Positions 1 to 12,532 of a stretch of DNA of 64,000 nt are shown in pieces. The position numbers and the translations under genes are program-made. Numbering within the stretch: the first letter of the stretch is position 1; every line of letters begins with the position of its first letter. The stretch is from Tanypteryx hageni (Eukaryota; Arthropoda; Insecta; Odonata; Petaluridae). The DNA lies in contig CM054113.1 in assembly GCA_028673005.1 (NCBI GenBank), positions 207,939,504 through 208,003,503 of the forward strand. Direction: 5' to 3'. Under the pieces are notes generated by a model that ran no database searches, was not told the origin of the DNA, and saw only the letters and a list, made by a program, of their open reading frames with translations.

Positions 1-34
1 TAAATAAACTTTATTAAGTTTATAAACTTCGTTA

Positions 35-779
35 TTACTTTCTACATATGTAGTATAGGGGAAAGTATTATTTTCATGAAAAAATCGACTTCGAGATTTC
101 AACGGAAGTACAAGTTTTGAGGTCCCCTGAACACGTTTTGACCATTTTCTCGATGATGTCTGTCTGTGTGTATGCGATAGCTTTTTTGTGGGTGCTCTAA
201 CTCAAAAACTATTAATTAGGTCAATGCGAAATTTTATATATAACATTTTTATAAAAGTCACAAGAACTGATTAGTTTTTGATAAAAATCAGTCAACCAGA
301 AGTGGGTGTTTACTCTTGTCACTTATCCGTAATTTTGTAATATTTGCTTTAATATTTGATAAATGTAAAAATGTACTTGAATAAAAGTTGTAGAAAATTA
401 CATTTTTTACAACCTTTGTTTGAAACATTTTTCTATATAATGCATTGTTTAAGAGATATATTATATTTTAGCTGCCACCACCACGCCACCTACCTAAGAC
501 TATTGTTAACAATTGACGCTTAGTTACGTCTTAGTAACGCTCCTTTTTCTTTCCTTAATTGTTGGAGCTTTGTGGCTATATCCAATATCAGAAGACTATG
601 GTTTGAGTTTATTTCTGTTCTTTGTAGTCTTAAAATTTTCTCGCAGTTTCTTAAAATATTTATTATCATGTAACCTATTTGTAATTTTTATAAATATTAC
701 AGATATGGAGAAAGTCATGTGGTAGCTAAATCAGGTTTTGTTACATAATGGGCACGATACACTCTCATAGCATGTATTA
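35..779 (-). mobile_element. MITE family A, copy 1 (non-autonomous, ~0.7 kb)
   Basis: This segment matches, in reverse orientation, three other segments of the window (20632-21396, 48969-49664, 49671-50412) over its full length. Shared landmarks include a run with GCCACCACCACGCCACC near 472, a run ending in GTGACTTATCC-type sequence near 320, and the end motif ACTTTCTCCATAT, seen here as TTACTTTCTACATATG near 36 and as ATGGAGAAAGTCATG near 703. The end motifs are inverted relative to each other, as in a MITE. Homology with copy 4 continues about 45 bp beyond the inner end motif, to about 779. There is no conserved coding capacity; the 70-codon ORF inside it is not shared as a protein. The superfamily is unknown. 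Confidence 0.8.
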
Positions 780-894
780 AGAATTTTTTATTTTTTATTA
801 AATCTTCAAGTTAAAATATTGTTCAATTCATGAATGAGTGAAAATTACAATAAAAACGAACGTGTTCCTTAAAATAAAAGGGTAATTATGTTTC

Positions 895-1480
895 ATTTCA
901 AATTTATAATATACACATATATACAAAACCATGTTAGCATATTTGAACCGAATCAGCCAAACAGGGGTGCCACAATTACTAATTAAATTCTTTCAGTAAT
1001 TAAGGATCTTGAAGGAATTGGCGGAACGGATTTCAATTAAATTTGGTATATAAGATTTGCACAACATACCATAATGAAATAAAGATGTAGAAATCGGAGC
1101 TAAGGAGCAGGGCTACCACAGTAAAAAGTTAAATAATATTCCTTTTACACGTATTTCTAGAGAACTGACCTCATGGTTTTTAACCAAATATAATATATAT
1201 AAAATTCATATAAATAACAAAAATATCATATTTCAACCGGGCCGACTAAACAGGGTTACCATAATAACAAGGTTAGAATTTTTATGTAACTATGAATTTG
1301 GAAGGTATTGGCTGAACGGATTTCAAAGAAATTCTGTTTGTAGGGCGAGTATAGAATGGCAAAACGAGATGAATATGTTTAGAACGGATGAAAAAAACAG
1401 GGCTACCACAATATGAGGAAAAATAATTTTCTGATTTCAAAGCAAATACATTGATATACGATTATACCACGGCGAATTTG
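895..1480. repeat. Diverged tandem dimer, period about 290 bp
   Basis: Several landmarks recur at constant spacing: AACCG..GCC..ACAGGG at 946 and 1235, GAACGGATTTCAA at 1024 and 1314, and AGGGCTACCACA at 1110 and 1400. The intervals are 289-290 bp. The two units are strongly diverged between landmarks, so this is an old duplication, either two monomers of a satellite-like repeat or an internally repeated transposable element. No ORF spans it. A related phrase, GGGCTACCA, occurs at about 3580 but is too short to count as a third unit. Confidence 0.65.
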
Positions 1481-1485
1481 AAGAA

Positions 1486-4400
1486 AACCCCTTCTCTACC
1501 ACGGGAAACCTGTGTACACCCCTACTTGCGATATATTAAAATTGTATTGAAAGGAAAGTAGGCGGGTTAGCTCTTACCAGGACTCCTTGTTACAATTTTT
1601 ATATATTACTATTGCTGCATTTCTTATTTTTCATAAAAAACTGTCGATATTTTCATCGCGATTGTATACGATAATATATGTCAGCTGGAATCTATGAGTG
1701 AAATTTTGAATCGACCTTTCCCAATATCGAATAATAGCATTTCTTGTGTACTTATTCGCGGTAAATGATCTCATTTCCTTTTCTCGTATATTTCGCGCAA
1801 GACTAACTTTTTTCTTTCTGCGATACTTCTGTCATCAACCTAACGTCATCTCAATATTTTCACTCCTTCAGAGACAGTCGACAAATCATTTTCTTCTTTT
1901 ATCATTTCTGATTCTCCGTTAGTGAGTTTTGGCAAAAAAGTTTTCTGAAGTTTTCCCCGACCGTAGTAGAGGAAATGATGTTTTAGGTAGCCGTTCCGAT
2001 TCTACGTTTTATTCACTTCTTATATTCTCCTATAACATCCCCGACATTCTGAGAAATTTTCCTCTCTTTCTGAATGACGCCGTCTTGTGGGAATATTCCC
2101 TGTAAAATTTGTATTTTATAGCACGCACCATTATATGATACGACGCGTCGATTCCTGTTTTTCCCGCTTCCAACTTTTCTATTTATTTCTTTGCAATCGA
2201 GCTTCTCAAAAACCGATTTCATTTTAATACAAGTTTTAATTTTATAAAATAAGAAATCGCGGTATTTACATATTATCATGAAATTAAAGTTAACATATTA
2301 ATTAGAAACACTAAATCAAACTATAATAAACGCATTATTGCTTATGCTATAATTAAATCTTTAGTACAACAAATCCGCCTTATTTTCCCGTGGTGGAATT
2401 ACAAATTATAATTACTTGTCTCGGTAGAATCAATTCAAATTGATCTGAATCCATATATAAAAATAGAAAACTTTAATTCCTCTAAAGAAAGTTACTCGAA
2501 CGATGTTTACCAATATGACGCTAAAAGAAAAAGTTGCACGCTGCAACGATGACTCGATCATAAATTTTAAACCAATTTAGTATTGCCCATATCCAATGAA
2601 AAATATTTATTATAAATGAATATCCTTGAGCAAAAAAACGTCTGAAAATTCAAGCAGTAATTTAGTTTTGCTAAAGTAATAAATCATTTGATTGCCTGTA
2701 AACTGCAAATTAATACCATTTCAATTGTAGCATCTGAGTTAGTCCATCAAATACATGTAACAAATTTTACATTCTAAAAGTTTTATTACTTAGAAATTGA
2801 TTTCATGCACTGGCAGACAATTTTTTCTATTTTGAAAGTCATATATAACATTTCATATACATAAAATTTCATAATAACGCTTGTTTTATGAATGCGCTAG
2901 ACATCATTTATCTTCTCTGTTAATGTCTCCAATATTTTCTATTCAGTCATATCCCTCATTTCTAAGCTACAGCTTCCAATACTATTTCAACCAAAGTATC
3001 TGAATTTCATTCAGTCTTTCCCATCGATAGTTTTGCAAACAGTGCCTTTTTGAACCGTTTGTTAGAGCCAAAATCGGCGAAAGGTTGTTGTTATAACTTT
3101 AGAAGTTAAAACTTTGCGCTCCATAAATCGCCATCTATAAAAATATATAACTTTTTCACAATAAAATTGTTGCGTAAATATTATATACATTTCAAATTAA
3201 ACCTTTATAAAAATGTAATAGTTATACAAGTTCTTAAAAATGTTACGCCATTTCTAATTTTTAGAAACTTGAATATATATATTTTTTAATTTATTAAACC
3301 TTTCCATAAAATTTCAAATTTATCTGAAAATTTCCATTAAAAGAACAGTGGTCTATGATTTCAGGCAGGGGTATTTCTGTAAGCGTCATGCATGAAAATA
3401 TTTTCAATAGTCTTCAAATATGAGTTTAGAATACTTATTTCGGATCGGCGCTAAAAATTTTGCGATTTAATATCTGTATGCTCAGCTTCCTGTTTCTATC
3501 TTTGTTACAAACCTACTGCATATTGATTGCAAACTTTCTTGGTAAAATGTTTTTCCGTTTAATTGCATACCATGAGAAGTGGGCTACCAAAGTATCAAGA
3601 TTGAATAATGTGACTTACTGCTGTTAATCGGTTCACAGAATTGAGTATGCTAATTTATATAAAATTGAGGTAGTATGCAAGCATCAACTCGGTTAATCTG
3701 TTGATACGGATGATGTAATGAGCTGATGACTCTATAAAGACAGGAATAAGTTGATTGCCTTTCTATCTATTTAAGCAAGAGAGGCAAGCTAGTGATGCGC
3801 AGGCTAGTGCCGCGCAGTAAGCTGGGATGCTCTTTAAATTAGGTGAGAAGGATAGCATGCGTTGAGAAAGCATCGTAGATTCTCCGAGAAATTAGTTGCA
3901 AAGTTATTGGACGTTAGTGCATGGAAAAGGCAGCTGGCAGCTTCAAACGAAGATAAGCTTTACCCCGTAGTCCGGTAGGGTGAGGATGATTTTAATATGG
4001 AACGGGACTAAAAAGTAAGGCTGCTCTGAGCTCCATCAAGGCGCTATTTGAAAAAACCGACTATAATTGCCTAGCTTGTTAAAGAAAAAACATCTATTAC
4101 ACCTAAACAAATTTTAAATCGCTAAAGTAAAAATTGGCAATGAATTCACTAAGGTAATAGCTCCTTTTTAATTGTAAATTTTTAATAATCTTCTAAAGTT
4201 CTACACGCAATAATTATATGCGTCTGCATCTTGTTAGAAACGTAGTTAGCATTTCAAAGACCTCAAATTAAATTTCCAATAGAACTTATCACCATTGCAT
4301 ATCACGTGGATTATGGCCATAAGGATAAATAAATGATTTATTTTGGAATATATTTTGAAGTAGATGTTGCCTTTCAGCAATGATCCAAAACGCCGTGATG

Positions 4401-6440
4401 ATCATTCCTTAGAAACAGCATGGTGGTTCACTTGTATATATGAGCTTACCCTACAAATTGAGCAGTCGAACTAGTACTCACATTATGCAACAGTTAAAAG
4501 ATTTTTGTAAAATAAAACCATGAAATCTAAGGATTCACCGGCGTTATTTTGAACATTTTAGTTACCTGTAAGAAATTTCCATACTAACCTACTCGAACAC
4601 AGTTTAACAAAGCAATTTGCATGATTTAGTATCAGAATGAAGTAAATATTTGTCCAAAATGTGGAATAGTTGAGTTATGTAGATGGGCAAAAAATGGAGC
4701 ACAGTTCTAGTGAAAACAATATATAATTTTATGAGCAAGAGGAGGAAAATTCAAAATGGCTAAGCATTGATAGATAAATGAGAGAAAGAGAGCGAAGAGA
4801 TTGAGTGAGGAGCAGTAGAGGAAGAGATGGAGATAGATGAATCCGTGTATGTATCGACGCTACACTCTTGCCACTATCTGCTTACTTGCCCTATTTAAAT
4901 TACTTTCAATCTCTTTAAGGTAAAAATTATTTGAAAGAATAGGTAGAAAAAATAAAGATGCAACGCCACAGTTTTACTGTTGATATGATCAAAATTCTAA
5001 TATTCTCGATCAATGTCTATTTATGTAAATATAAATGAAACTTATCAATGTAAAAATAATTTTGTTTGGAAAACAAACATTCATTCAGTAAGAATACAAT
5101 TTGTGACAAACTTTTATATTTGCTTTGATCAGCTCCCTATTTTTCCTTGCCTTTCAGCGCTGTTATTTCAATTACAAAACTTAGGAGCCTCAGCCTATCG
5201 TCCTCACTCGGATGTATAAAATATTGTCCCTGAGAAAAACGAACATAAATAAAAACTTCGAGATTTCCTCAAGTTCCTTCTAGAAAACACATTCATTGGC
5301 GATTTTGAAAAGAATCCTACTCCAGCCTAAATTTCGATCTCCGCGTTTATCATCACCGTAAGGTGTCGAAACTCTTACTCCTGCACATAAATCCACAAAC
5401 TTCTAGCGAGAATCGAGGAAATTTTATCTGTTAGATAGACATGTACTATGAATTCGTAAAAAATCCTCATGCTTATATATTCGGTTCTTTCTTCGAGAAG
5501 AGTTTCTCCATTGTCTTCCATCCGCCCACAACTCCTTCTGCCAGACCCATTATCTCTCTTTCTTCAACCTATGTGTGTTGTCAAGCAGCTACATGAAAAT
5601 ACGTTTTCTAGAAAGTAAAAAAAAATTAAAAAAGAATTTATGCTATGATCTTATAGATTCCAAGGAACTGGGTGTTACTACACATAAAAAACATACGACA
5701 ACAAAGCATGTAAAAAGGAAAATTTGTTAACAGCATAATTTTTATGCAACAGCAATTTCGTGTAATCCTGACAGAATAAAATTTATAGGATTAAGTTAAT
5801 GTCGATTAGAATAATTGAAACCTCTTTGAATTAAAGAACTTAAAATGCTAAAATAATATCGAAGAACTATTTCCACACATAAAAGAAATTGGTTCTTTTA
5901 TATAAGTATAACACGCCGGTGGACTTAATTTTACTTTACAGCATAATCAATTCTAACGATTGGCGAATTGATGACAAAATTTTAGTCTGAATGCTCAACC
6001 CATTCTCATTAAAAACTGTTAATTATATCAGTTATTAGACGCAATCCGTGAATTTACTTCGTTAATTCAATGTTATTCGTCGTTTAGCGGAGCATGTTCG
6101 AAGTTCCTGGCAAAGAAACCTTTTTCCATGTTCCTTCAAAAAATTGTAAATCATCACGTATGAAAACGTGAAAGTTAACTGCGATTTCGTGCGATATCGG
6201 ACGTTTACCACTCTTGAAAATCCATTTCTGCGAAGCACTTCGTCAACCGTAAGGAATTGTCCCATAAATAACACGGGTTAAGCATGGCGCAAGTCCTTTG
6301 TTTTCGCAAAAGTACCGGTTATAATGATTCTAAATTCTTAAAATATGACCACGTCTTTTATTTAATCGCCGTGAATTGTTTGCCATATCATTAATTTGCA
6401 TTCGCCGGGTTATTATCCCGTGATTAATGCTTTCGGGCAA
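1486..6440. other. AT-rich DNA without recognisable genes
   Basis: This stretch is mostly AT-rich with many stops in all frames. ORFs of 60-90 codons (for example 2013-2279 minus and 5013-5219 plus) have no recognisable motif or codon pattern. A somewhat GC-richer patch at about 3770-4030 has a few short open runs but nothing I recognise. From about 6060 the sequence becomes less AT-rich and contains several TAAT-core motifs around 6380-6430. These are common by chance and are not called as sites. Confidence 0.5.
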
Positions 6441-6451
6441 TGTTTTCGAAG

Positions 6452-6560
6452 GCGGGGGGTAAAGAGGAGGAGGAAGGGGGGAGGTGCCTCGGCGAATGGG
6501 GATTTGAACGCCGCGGAGGTAATGCTAAGGGAGGAGAGAAAGGGAGGAGGGAAAGATGGG
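6452..6560. repeat. Purine-rich tract
   Basis: The plus strand is almost entirely A and G (GGGGGG, GAGGAGGAAGGGGGGAGG and similar). The 118-codon ORF over it is a low-complexity artefact. About 100 bp downstream is less biased sequence that includes ATGCAAAT at about 6679, a match to the POU octamer that is noted only as a chance-level motif. Confidence 0.6.
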
Positions 6561-7385
6561 CGATAAAACCGCGAATAACATTTATAACTCATTTAAGCGG
6601 AGGTGCAACGCATGCATTCATCTCCAACCCTTTACTTTACTTGTCATTTTGCCATGCGCACATACCTCACGACAATAGCATGCAAATCGCTGTTCCTAAG
6701 CCCCACGGGGGAACGGCATGGAGAGAGATTGTTAAGAGAACCCGAGGGCATAAATCTTCCGCCGAGTTCGAAGAGATTCTCTTAGCAATTGAATGAGCGG
6801 TGGAATTGTTCGTTTCAAACGGGAGTCGAACGATAATGAAAATCAATACCATGCCGAAGAAATCCTGAGGAATTTGATAGCAAAATAAAAATCAATTCCG
6901 TGCAATTAAAACATACATTATTGCCTCTGATGCGATATAAGAACATTCCATTTTACAAGGGTTTAAAGAGGACATTGAAGTGCCGAAATTTTCATACAGT
7001 TACAAGACCTAAGAAAGAAAGTAAATAATCTTTAAAACAACCTAAACCTTAAGTAGCGTCAAGATACTCCTCAGGAGCATTAAAAAATCATTTTGATTTA
7101 TCGGTTGATATAAAATTAAAATAATTCAAGTTTATGACTGCGATTAAAGGGAATATAATTAAACCCCTAAAAAGGGTTATGGTTTTCCTTTCGCCTTAAC
7201 GCCGAGACCGTCTCGGGTCGCCGATTGCATTCGGTAGTTAAATAACGACAGCATTCGAAGCATTGAGTGCGTAAGAGTGTGAAGAATGCTTTTCGCATCG
7301 TTTTATGCCTATACCTGCTCGCAAAGTGTGGGGAATGGGAGGAGTCATATAGCGAAATACTTTGAGCAAATATTTTTTCTGGCCC

Positions 7386-7760
7386 TTGCCTCTTTCTCTC
7401 TCTCTCTCTCGCCCTCAATTTGTCTTCCTCCTCTTCTCCTTCCTTCCACTTTCTACATTATCACATTTTCTTGCTCTCTTCTCGTTCTTTTCTCTACTCT
7501 CTACTTTCCTACGTTCTCTCTTCTAGCTCTCTCCACTATTTCCATCCCTTTCTCCCCTTCCCGGCACTACTTTCTCTCCTCTTCACCACGCCCACCTCTA
7601 CGATAAAATCCAAGCGAAGGCATCCGGCCACAAATCACGTTTTAATTCCCTCTCTCTGCCTCTTTCTCTCCTCTCTCTCTTTGCCCGCTCCTCATTTGTT
7701 TTACTGGGGATTTTTCGAACCCGCCCGCTACTATCTCCTCCTCCTCCTCCCGCACATTTA
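7386..7760. repeat. Pyrimidine-rich tract with (CT)n runs
   Basis: The plus strand is dominated by C and T, with several CTCTCTCT runs and TCCTCC triplets up to 7750. The overlapping ORFs of 83-113 codons on both strands are Ser/Leu/Pro-rich by composition and are not genes. A second, shorter pyrimidine block lies at about 7895-8010. Confidence 0.7.
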
Positions 7761-8616
7761 GGCCTTTAGAGCCATGAATCATTGTAATCGGTTTGAAGGT
7801 TTCACCATCTTTAATAAACACGGGCTCAGAATTTACAGGACAGGGTGATATATGTGTCGGATTTCCTCCGAGTCAATGGTGATTAGGGGCGAGAGGAAAC
7901 CCTCCCGTTTTCGCTGCTCCCTCTCCTCCCTTTTTATCCTCCCTCCCTCCTGCACCCCCCCATTTCGCCCTCCTCTAACCTGCCCCATCCCTCTTCCTTA
8001 TAACCCTCGAGCGCATTGGCAAATTAACATGCTATTTGAATGAGCGTTTAACCCGTTTAAAACATCCGTCCTATCTGAGATTGGAGCTGAGGCGCTGATG
8101 ATATTCATCCGCGCTCCGCTAAATGAAATCTACTGGTAAGTGTTCAGAGTTTTTTTTAATGAAAAAGTATTCTGCCATAATGAATGTTTTGCTCTTGATT
8201 AACCTTCGGCATTTTAACGAAGTGATTACGGACGGAATCTATTTACAATGCATTTGAGTAGGCAATTTAAGGAGCAATTTTTAAGTAAGTTTTGCAAATT
8301 ATTTGATGAAAATTATATCATGCGCACACCGATATTCCGATCGACAGATTACTCTGAATAATCTACATTTCAAAGAGAAATCGACGTAGAATTTCATGCA
8401 TATTACATTAGGAAGCGATCCGTCATTTTTCATGAACTTGAGGATCTTAAAACCATATTTATAAAAAATTTAAAATATTCCCTTAATGTCAGTGATTTTC
8501 ATTAGAATAAATTAACAAAAGGTTACTGATAATAAAGCAGGAATACAAGGTGAGTTTGAGATAATTTGTTAACATAATAAATTAATTAGGATCCTTTCTT
8601 TACCCATAAACTATAG

Positions 8617-8752
8617 CAGGGATGACAAATTATTTTTGTGCCGCGTGCCATGAAAGTAATGTGAATTATTAGATTTTTTTGCAATCCGCTAGTTTACTAG
8701 TTCTCCAAGAAAATATTACAAGCTTATGCGTACCACGCATTTGCTATCCCTG
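8617..8752. mobile_element. hAT-type MITE with imperfect inverted ends
   Basis: The left end starts CAGGGATGACAAA and the right end, read on the minus strand, starts CAGGGATAGCAAA. CAGGG termini followed by a CAAA box are typical of hAT elements. The flanking octamers are AACTATAG (8609-8616) and TACTATGG (8753-8760), six of eight identical, consistent with an old 8-bp target duplication. At 136 bp it has no room for a transposase. Confidence is lower than for the 16.7-kb element because the duplication is imperfect. Confidence 0.6.
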
Positions 8753-9379
8753 TACTATGGGATATTATTATATTGTTGAATACCTATAGACTCCCTAATG
8801 CCTTAGCACTAAGCGAAACAAAATAATAATGAGGGGTTTCCTGGCTCATTCATTTGTTCATTTAGCAATTATTTGTTGCACTATGTGCACTATATATAAT
8901 ATATTTCAAAAGTTTTAAAAAGAAACATTACACAGACTGTAGCGAAATGCAGAAAACACCCAATCAAAACCGTTATATGTTAATATTAAATATGCAAATA
9001 TATGGAGTATAAAATACTATCCGTCTATTGAATTCGCAAAATTCAACTTCTGCATTCTTTTAAGGGCATTTTTTTCCTAAACCATGTTTTTCTTGATTTC
9101 AAAGAAAAAATAAAATTTTATCAGACTTACGGAGAGCAAGATGAGATCCTGAGGGCAATTCTCCAGATGAAACTCGTATAAATGGCGGCCTGATACTCGA
9201 ATCTACCTTCATCGGTCTTCTGTAGCTATTCCGCACACCAAGGCTTGCGGCTTCTATCAACGATGCTCGACCAAGACAAGCATGGCGGTTTATCTATTGT
9301 AAAAAAATTGGTAAAAATAGTATAATTTGAAAAATATATGCCATCGTGCATTAATATATGTATAATATAACAATATAAA
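8753..9379. other. Intergenic sequence, nothing recognised
   Basis: The sequence is AT-rich apart from a patch at about 9120-9290 of more balanced composition. That patch has no long ORF. It could be unrelated host DNA or part of the 5' untranslated region of the RTE element that follows; no second copy in the window allows the boundary to be set. Confidence 0.3.
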
Positions 9380-12300
9380 AACTATCATCGGTGCCTGGCA
9401 GTAAGCAACAGTACTGTCAGTATGGTATAGAGCCGAAAACAAATGATGATGGCTAGGTCTATATCCAATTCAGCTGTAGACGTGATCGGGACGATTTGAA
9501 CGGCTGCATTACTGCGATGTGGAAAACAAGAGGAAAACTACCACATTACAATCCCTAGTAATGATTATATGGTTGGACAATATGAGTTCTCTCGAGGTAA
9601 AACAATCCGGAGGTAAAATAATCTCCCAATCGAATCTCCGGGCGGGGACTGCCATGAGGAAAACATTTGTCAAAAGAAATTTACGAATAGGCACTTGGAA
9701 CTTAAGAACTATGAGAAAGGTAGGAAAGCTAGAGAACTTGAAAGAAGAAATGAGAAGAAATAGAGTTGACATTATAGGACTGAGCGAAACTTGATGGGAA
9801 GGAGGACAGTTCGACTCGAAAGAGTTCACGGTAGTTTACTCTGGAGGAAATAGTGGGGAAAGGGGAGTAGCTCTGGTACTTAGGAAAGATATGATGAAAA
9901 GCGTGACAAAGATAATAGCAACGAACGATAGACTGATGGCAATAAAGCTAAAAGCAGTCCCAGTGGACATGCGGATAATACAGGTATATGTGCAAACCTC
10001 AGCTCATGAAGATGAAGAAATCGAGGAGATTTATCAGAAAATTCATGACATTTACGAAGAAGACGGAAGAGGAAAGGTAAACTGCATAATAATGGGAGAT
10101 TGGAACAGCATAGTCGGAGAAGGACAGGAAGAAAATGTTGTCGGGCAATACGGATTTGGGCAGAGAAACCGAAGAGGGGAGAAACTGGTAGAATTCTGCA
10201 TCAATAATGACTTTTGTGACTAATACATGGTTCAAAAACCATAAACGAAGGATATACACATGGAAAAGCCAAGGAAATAGAATTAGATGCCAAATAGATT
10301 ACATCCTAGTAAAACAACAATTCAGGAAGAGCATAAAGACCGCCAAGGCATTACCAGGAGCAGACATTGATTCAGATCACAGCCTTCTGTTAGTTAAGGT
10401 AAGTATAAAGCTCAAAGAAATGAGAAAAACGGGAAGAGAAAGACAGACTTGGGACATAGAGAAACTGAAAGAAAGGTAGGATGCAGTCCGCATGAAGTTG
10501 GAAGTTCGCCTAAGAAATTTAGAAAACAAACCGAAGGCCGTGGATATAAAATGGGAAGAAATTAAAACCAATATCAAGGATACCTTGGATTTAGCGATTG
10601 AGAAACAAGAGAATAAAATCAGAAAACCATGGATCACTAAGGAAATGCTGAAGAAAATGGATGAGAGATGAAAATGGAAAAACGTTAACAGTGAAGAAGG
10701 TGGTGCTAACTATAGACGTATAAACAATGTGTTGAGAAGGGTAAAAGATAAAGCTAGAGAAAATTGGATAAAAGGAAAATGTGATGAAATAGAACAAATG
10801 GAGAAGTTAGGACGGTACGATATGATGTACACTAGGGCACTGGAATTAGAAGATAAGAAGTCTAATGGAATTTGTGGTAAAGGAATTATGAATACGGATG
10901 GGAAGATAGTCTCAGAAACGAAGGATGTAGCACAGGTATGGGAAGAATACATTAAGGAATTATACAGCAAACAGACAGGAGCGGCAAAAATAGAACTGGA
11001 AAATGAGGAAAACATTGAAGAAGACAACTTAGGACCAAGTATTATGGAGAGCGAAGTAGAAAAAGCGATAGTGGAACTTAAGAAGGGGAAAGCCACGGGC
11101 AGCGATGGAATACCGGCTGAGATACTTAAAGTCCTGGGATCAGAAGGACTAAAAGCGATCACGAAATTAATTAATAAGATTTGCGACACGGGAGAGTGGC
11201 CTTGGGATTTTCTAGAAGTAACAATGGTCCCTCTAAAGAAGAAGCCAAAGGCAATGCAATGTAAAAACTAAAAAACGATAAGCCTTCTGTCACACGCTTC
11301 GAAGATCATCAACAGGATTCCTAATAAAAGACTGGAGAAAAAGGCAGAAGAAATTCTAGGGGAAGATCAATACGGTTTCAGAAAAGGACGAGGAACTAGA
11401 GATTCTATAGGAGTAGTTAGAATCATATCAGAAAGGGCAATCGAGTACAGTCAAGATATCTGCGTACGTTTCGTAGACTGGCAGAAGGCCTTTGATAGAG
11501 TAAATTGGTGATGTTGATGTAGATATTAAAGGATATAGGTGTAGACTGGAAAGACAGGAGGCTGATCAGGACTCTATATGTAAATCAAGTTGTAAAGGTC
11601 AGGTTGGAGAATGCGGACACCTGCGGAGTAAATATCGGTAGAGGAGTAAGACAAGGCTGCTGCCAATCGCCGACCCTATTCAATATATATGGAGAAAGTC
11701 TAATGCAAGAAGCGATAGAAGGCACAGGAGATTTCAAAATTGGAGGAAGGATTATAAGAACAGTAAAATATGCGGATGATCAAGTACTTGTAGCAAGAAA
11801 GGAAGAGGAACTCCAGAAAATGATAAATAGACTAGTAATAACAGGTAGAAAATACGGTATGGAAATAAATACAGAAAAATCCAAGGTCATTTGAATATCG
11901 GGAAAAGAAGATAATCTGGACATAAGTATTGGAGGAAAGCCTTTTGAGCAAGTTTCAGATTATAAATACCTTTGAAGCATCATAACACGAGAAGCAAAAT
12001 GTACAGATGAGATCAGGAGTAGAATAGGAAAAGCAAAAGCGGTTTCAGAAGAAAGAAACACCTACTTACAGGGAATATAAGGGAAGATATCCGCAAGAAG
12101 TTCATTAAATGCTGTCTCGAGTATAGCTTTGTACGGTGCAGAAACATGGACACTAAGGAAAAATGACATAAAATACTTGGAAAGCTTTGAAATGTGCACT
12201 TGGCGGAGAATGCTGAAGATAAAATGGACAGATAGGATGAAAAACGATGAAGTGCTACAAAGAGTAGGAGAGAAGCGAATGATTATACAGACTATTAGAA

Positions 12301-12528
12301 AGAGGAAGGCAAACTGGGTTGGACATTACCTGAGAAGAGAGAGTATGATTAAAGACTTGTTAGAAAGAAAACCAGATGGAAAAAGGAAAAGGTATAGACG
12401 ATTTGAAAGGGAAAGAGAGTTATCAAGAAATGAAGAGGACAGCAGAAAGTAGAAGTATATGGAGAACCAGGTTTAACTATGAATAATCACGGACCTGTCT
12501 ACGGACAGACTACGTATGATGATGATGA
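9380..12528 (+). mobile_element. RTE-clade LINE (non-LTR retrotransposon), decayed copy
   Basis: The element holds an apurinic endonuclease-like domain, a reverse transcriptase and the C-terminal extension typical of RTE-type LINEs, in that order on the plus strand. Its 3' end is marked by a small hairpin (CTGTC / TACG loop / GACAG at 12495-12508) and by a short ATG/GAT triplet run (12515-12528). RTE elements usually end in such microsatellite-like tails. The 5' boundary is uncertain; about 9380 is a guess from where sequence complexity rises. Family X copy 1 starts only five bases after the tail. No target-site duplication could be identified. Confidence 0.75.
9519..12452 (+). pseudogene. 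RTE-type endonuclease/reverse transcriptase, broken by stops and frameshifts
   Basis: The original single ORF would have nicked target DNA and reverse-transcribed its own RNA. Endonuclease motifs are readable: GTWNLRTM (about 9690), GLSET (about 9780), IMGDWNS (about 10090), IDYILV (about 10295) and SDHSLL (about 10375). Reverse transcriptase motifs follow: SHASK (about 11290), QYGFRKGRGTRD (about 11370), FVDWQKAFD (about 11470), GVRQGCCQSP (about 11640) and the catalytic YADD at 11769-11780. The C-terminal ALYGAETWTLRKND and RKANWVGH blocks (about 12125-12330) are typical of this clade. In-frame stops lie at 9792, 10477, 10669, 11269, 11520, 11892, 11973 and 12078. The frame shifts near 10210 and near 11505. 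The first stop replaces the residue before a conserved Trp, consistent with CGA to TGA decay. The copy cannot make a functional protein. Confidence 0.85.
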
Positions 12529-12532
12529 ATTT

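Noticed and set aside
6679..6686. POU octamer-like ATGCAAAT
   Set aside because: An 8-bp match is expected by chance about once in a window of this size and composition on two strands.
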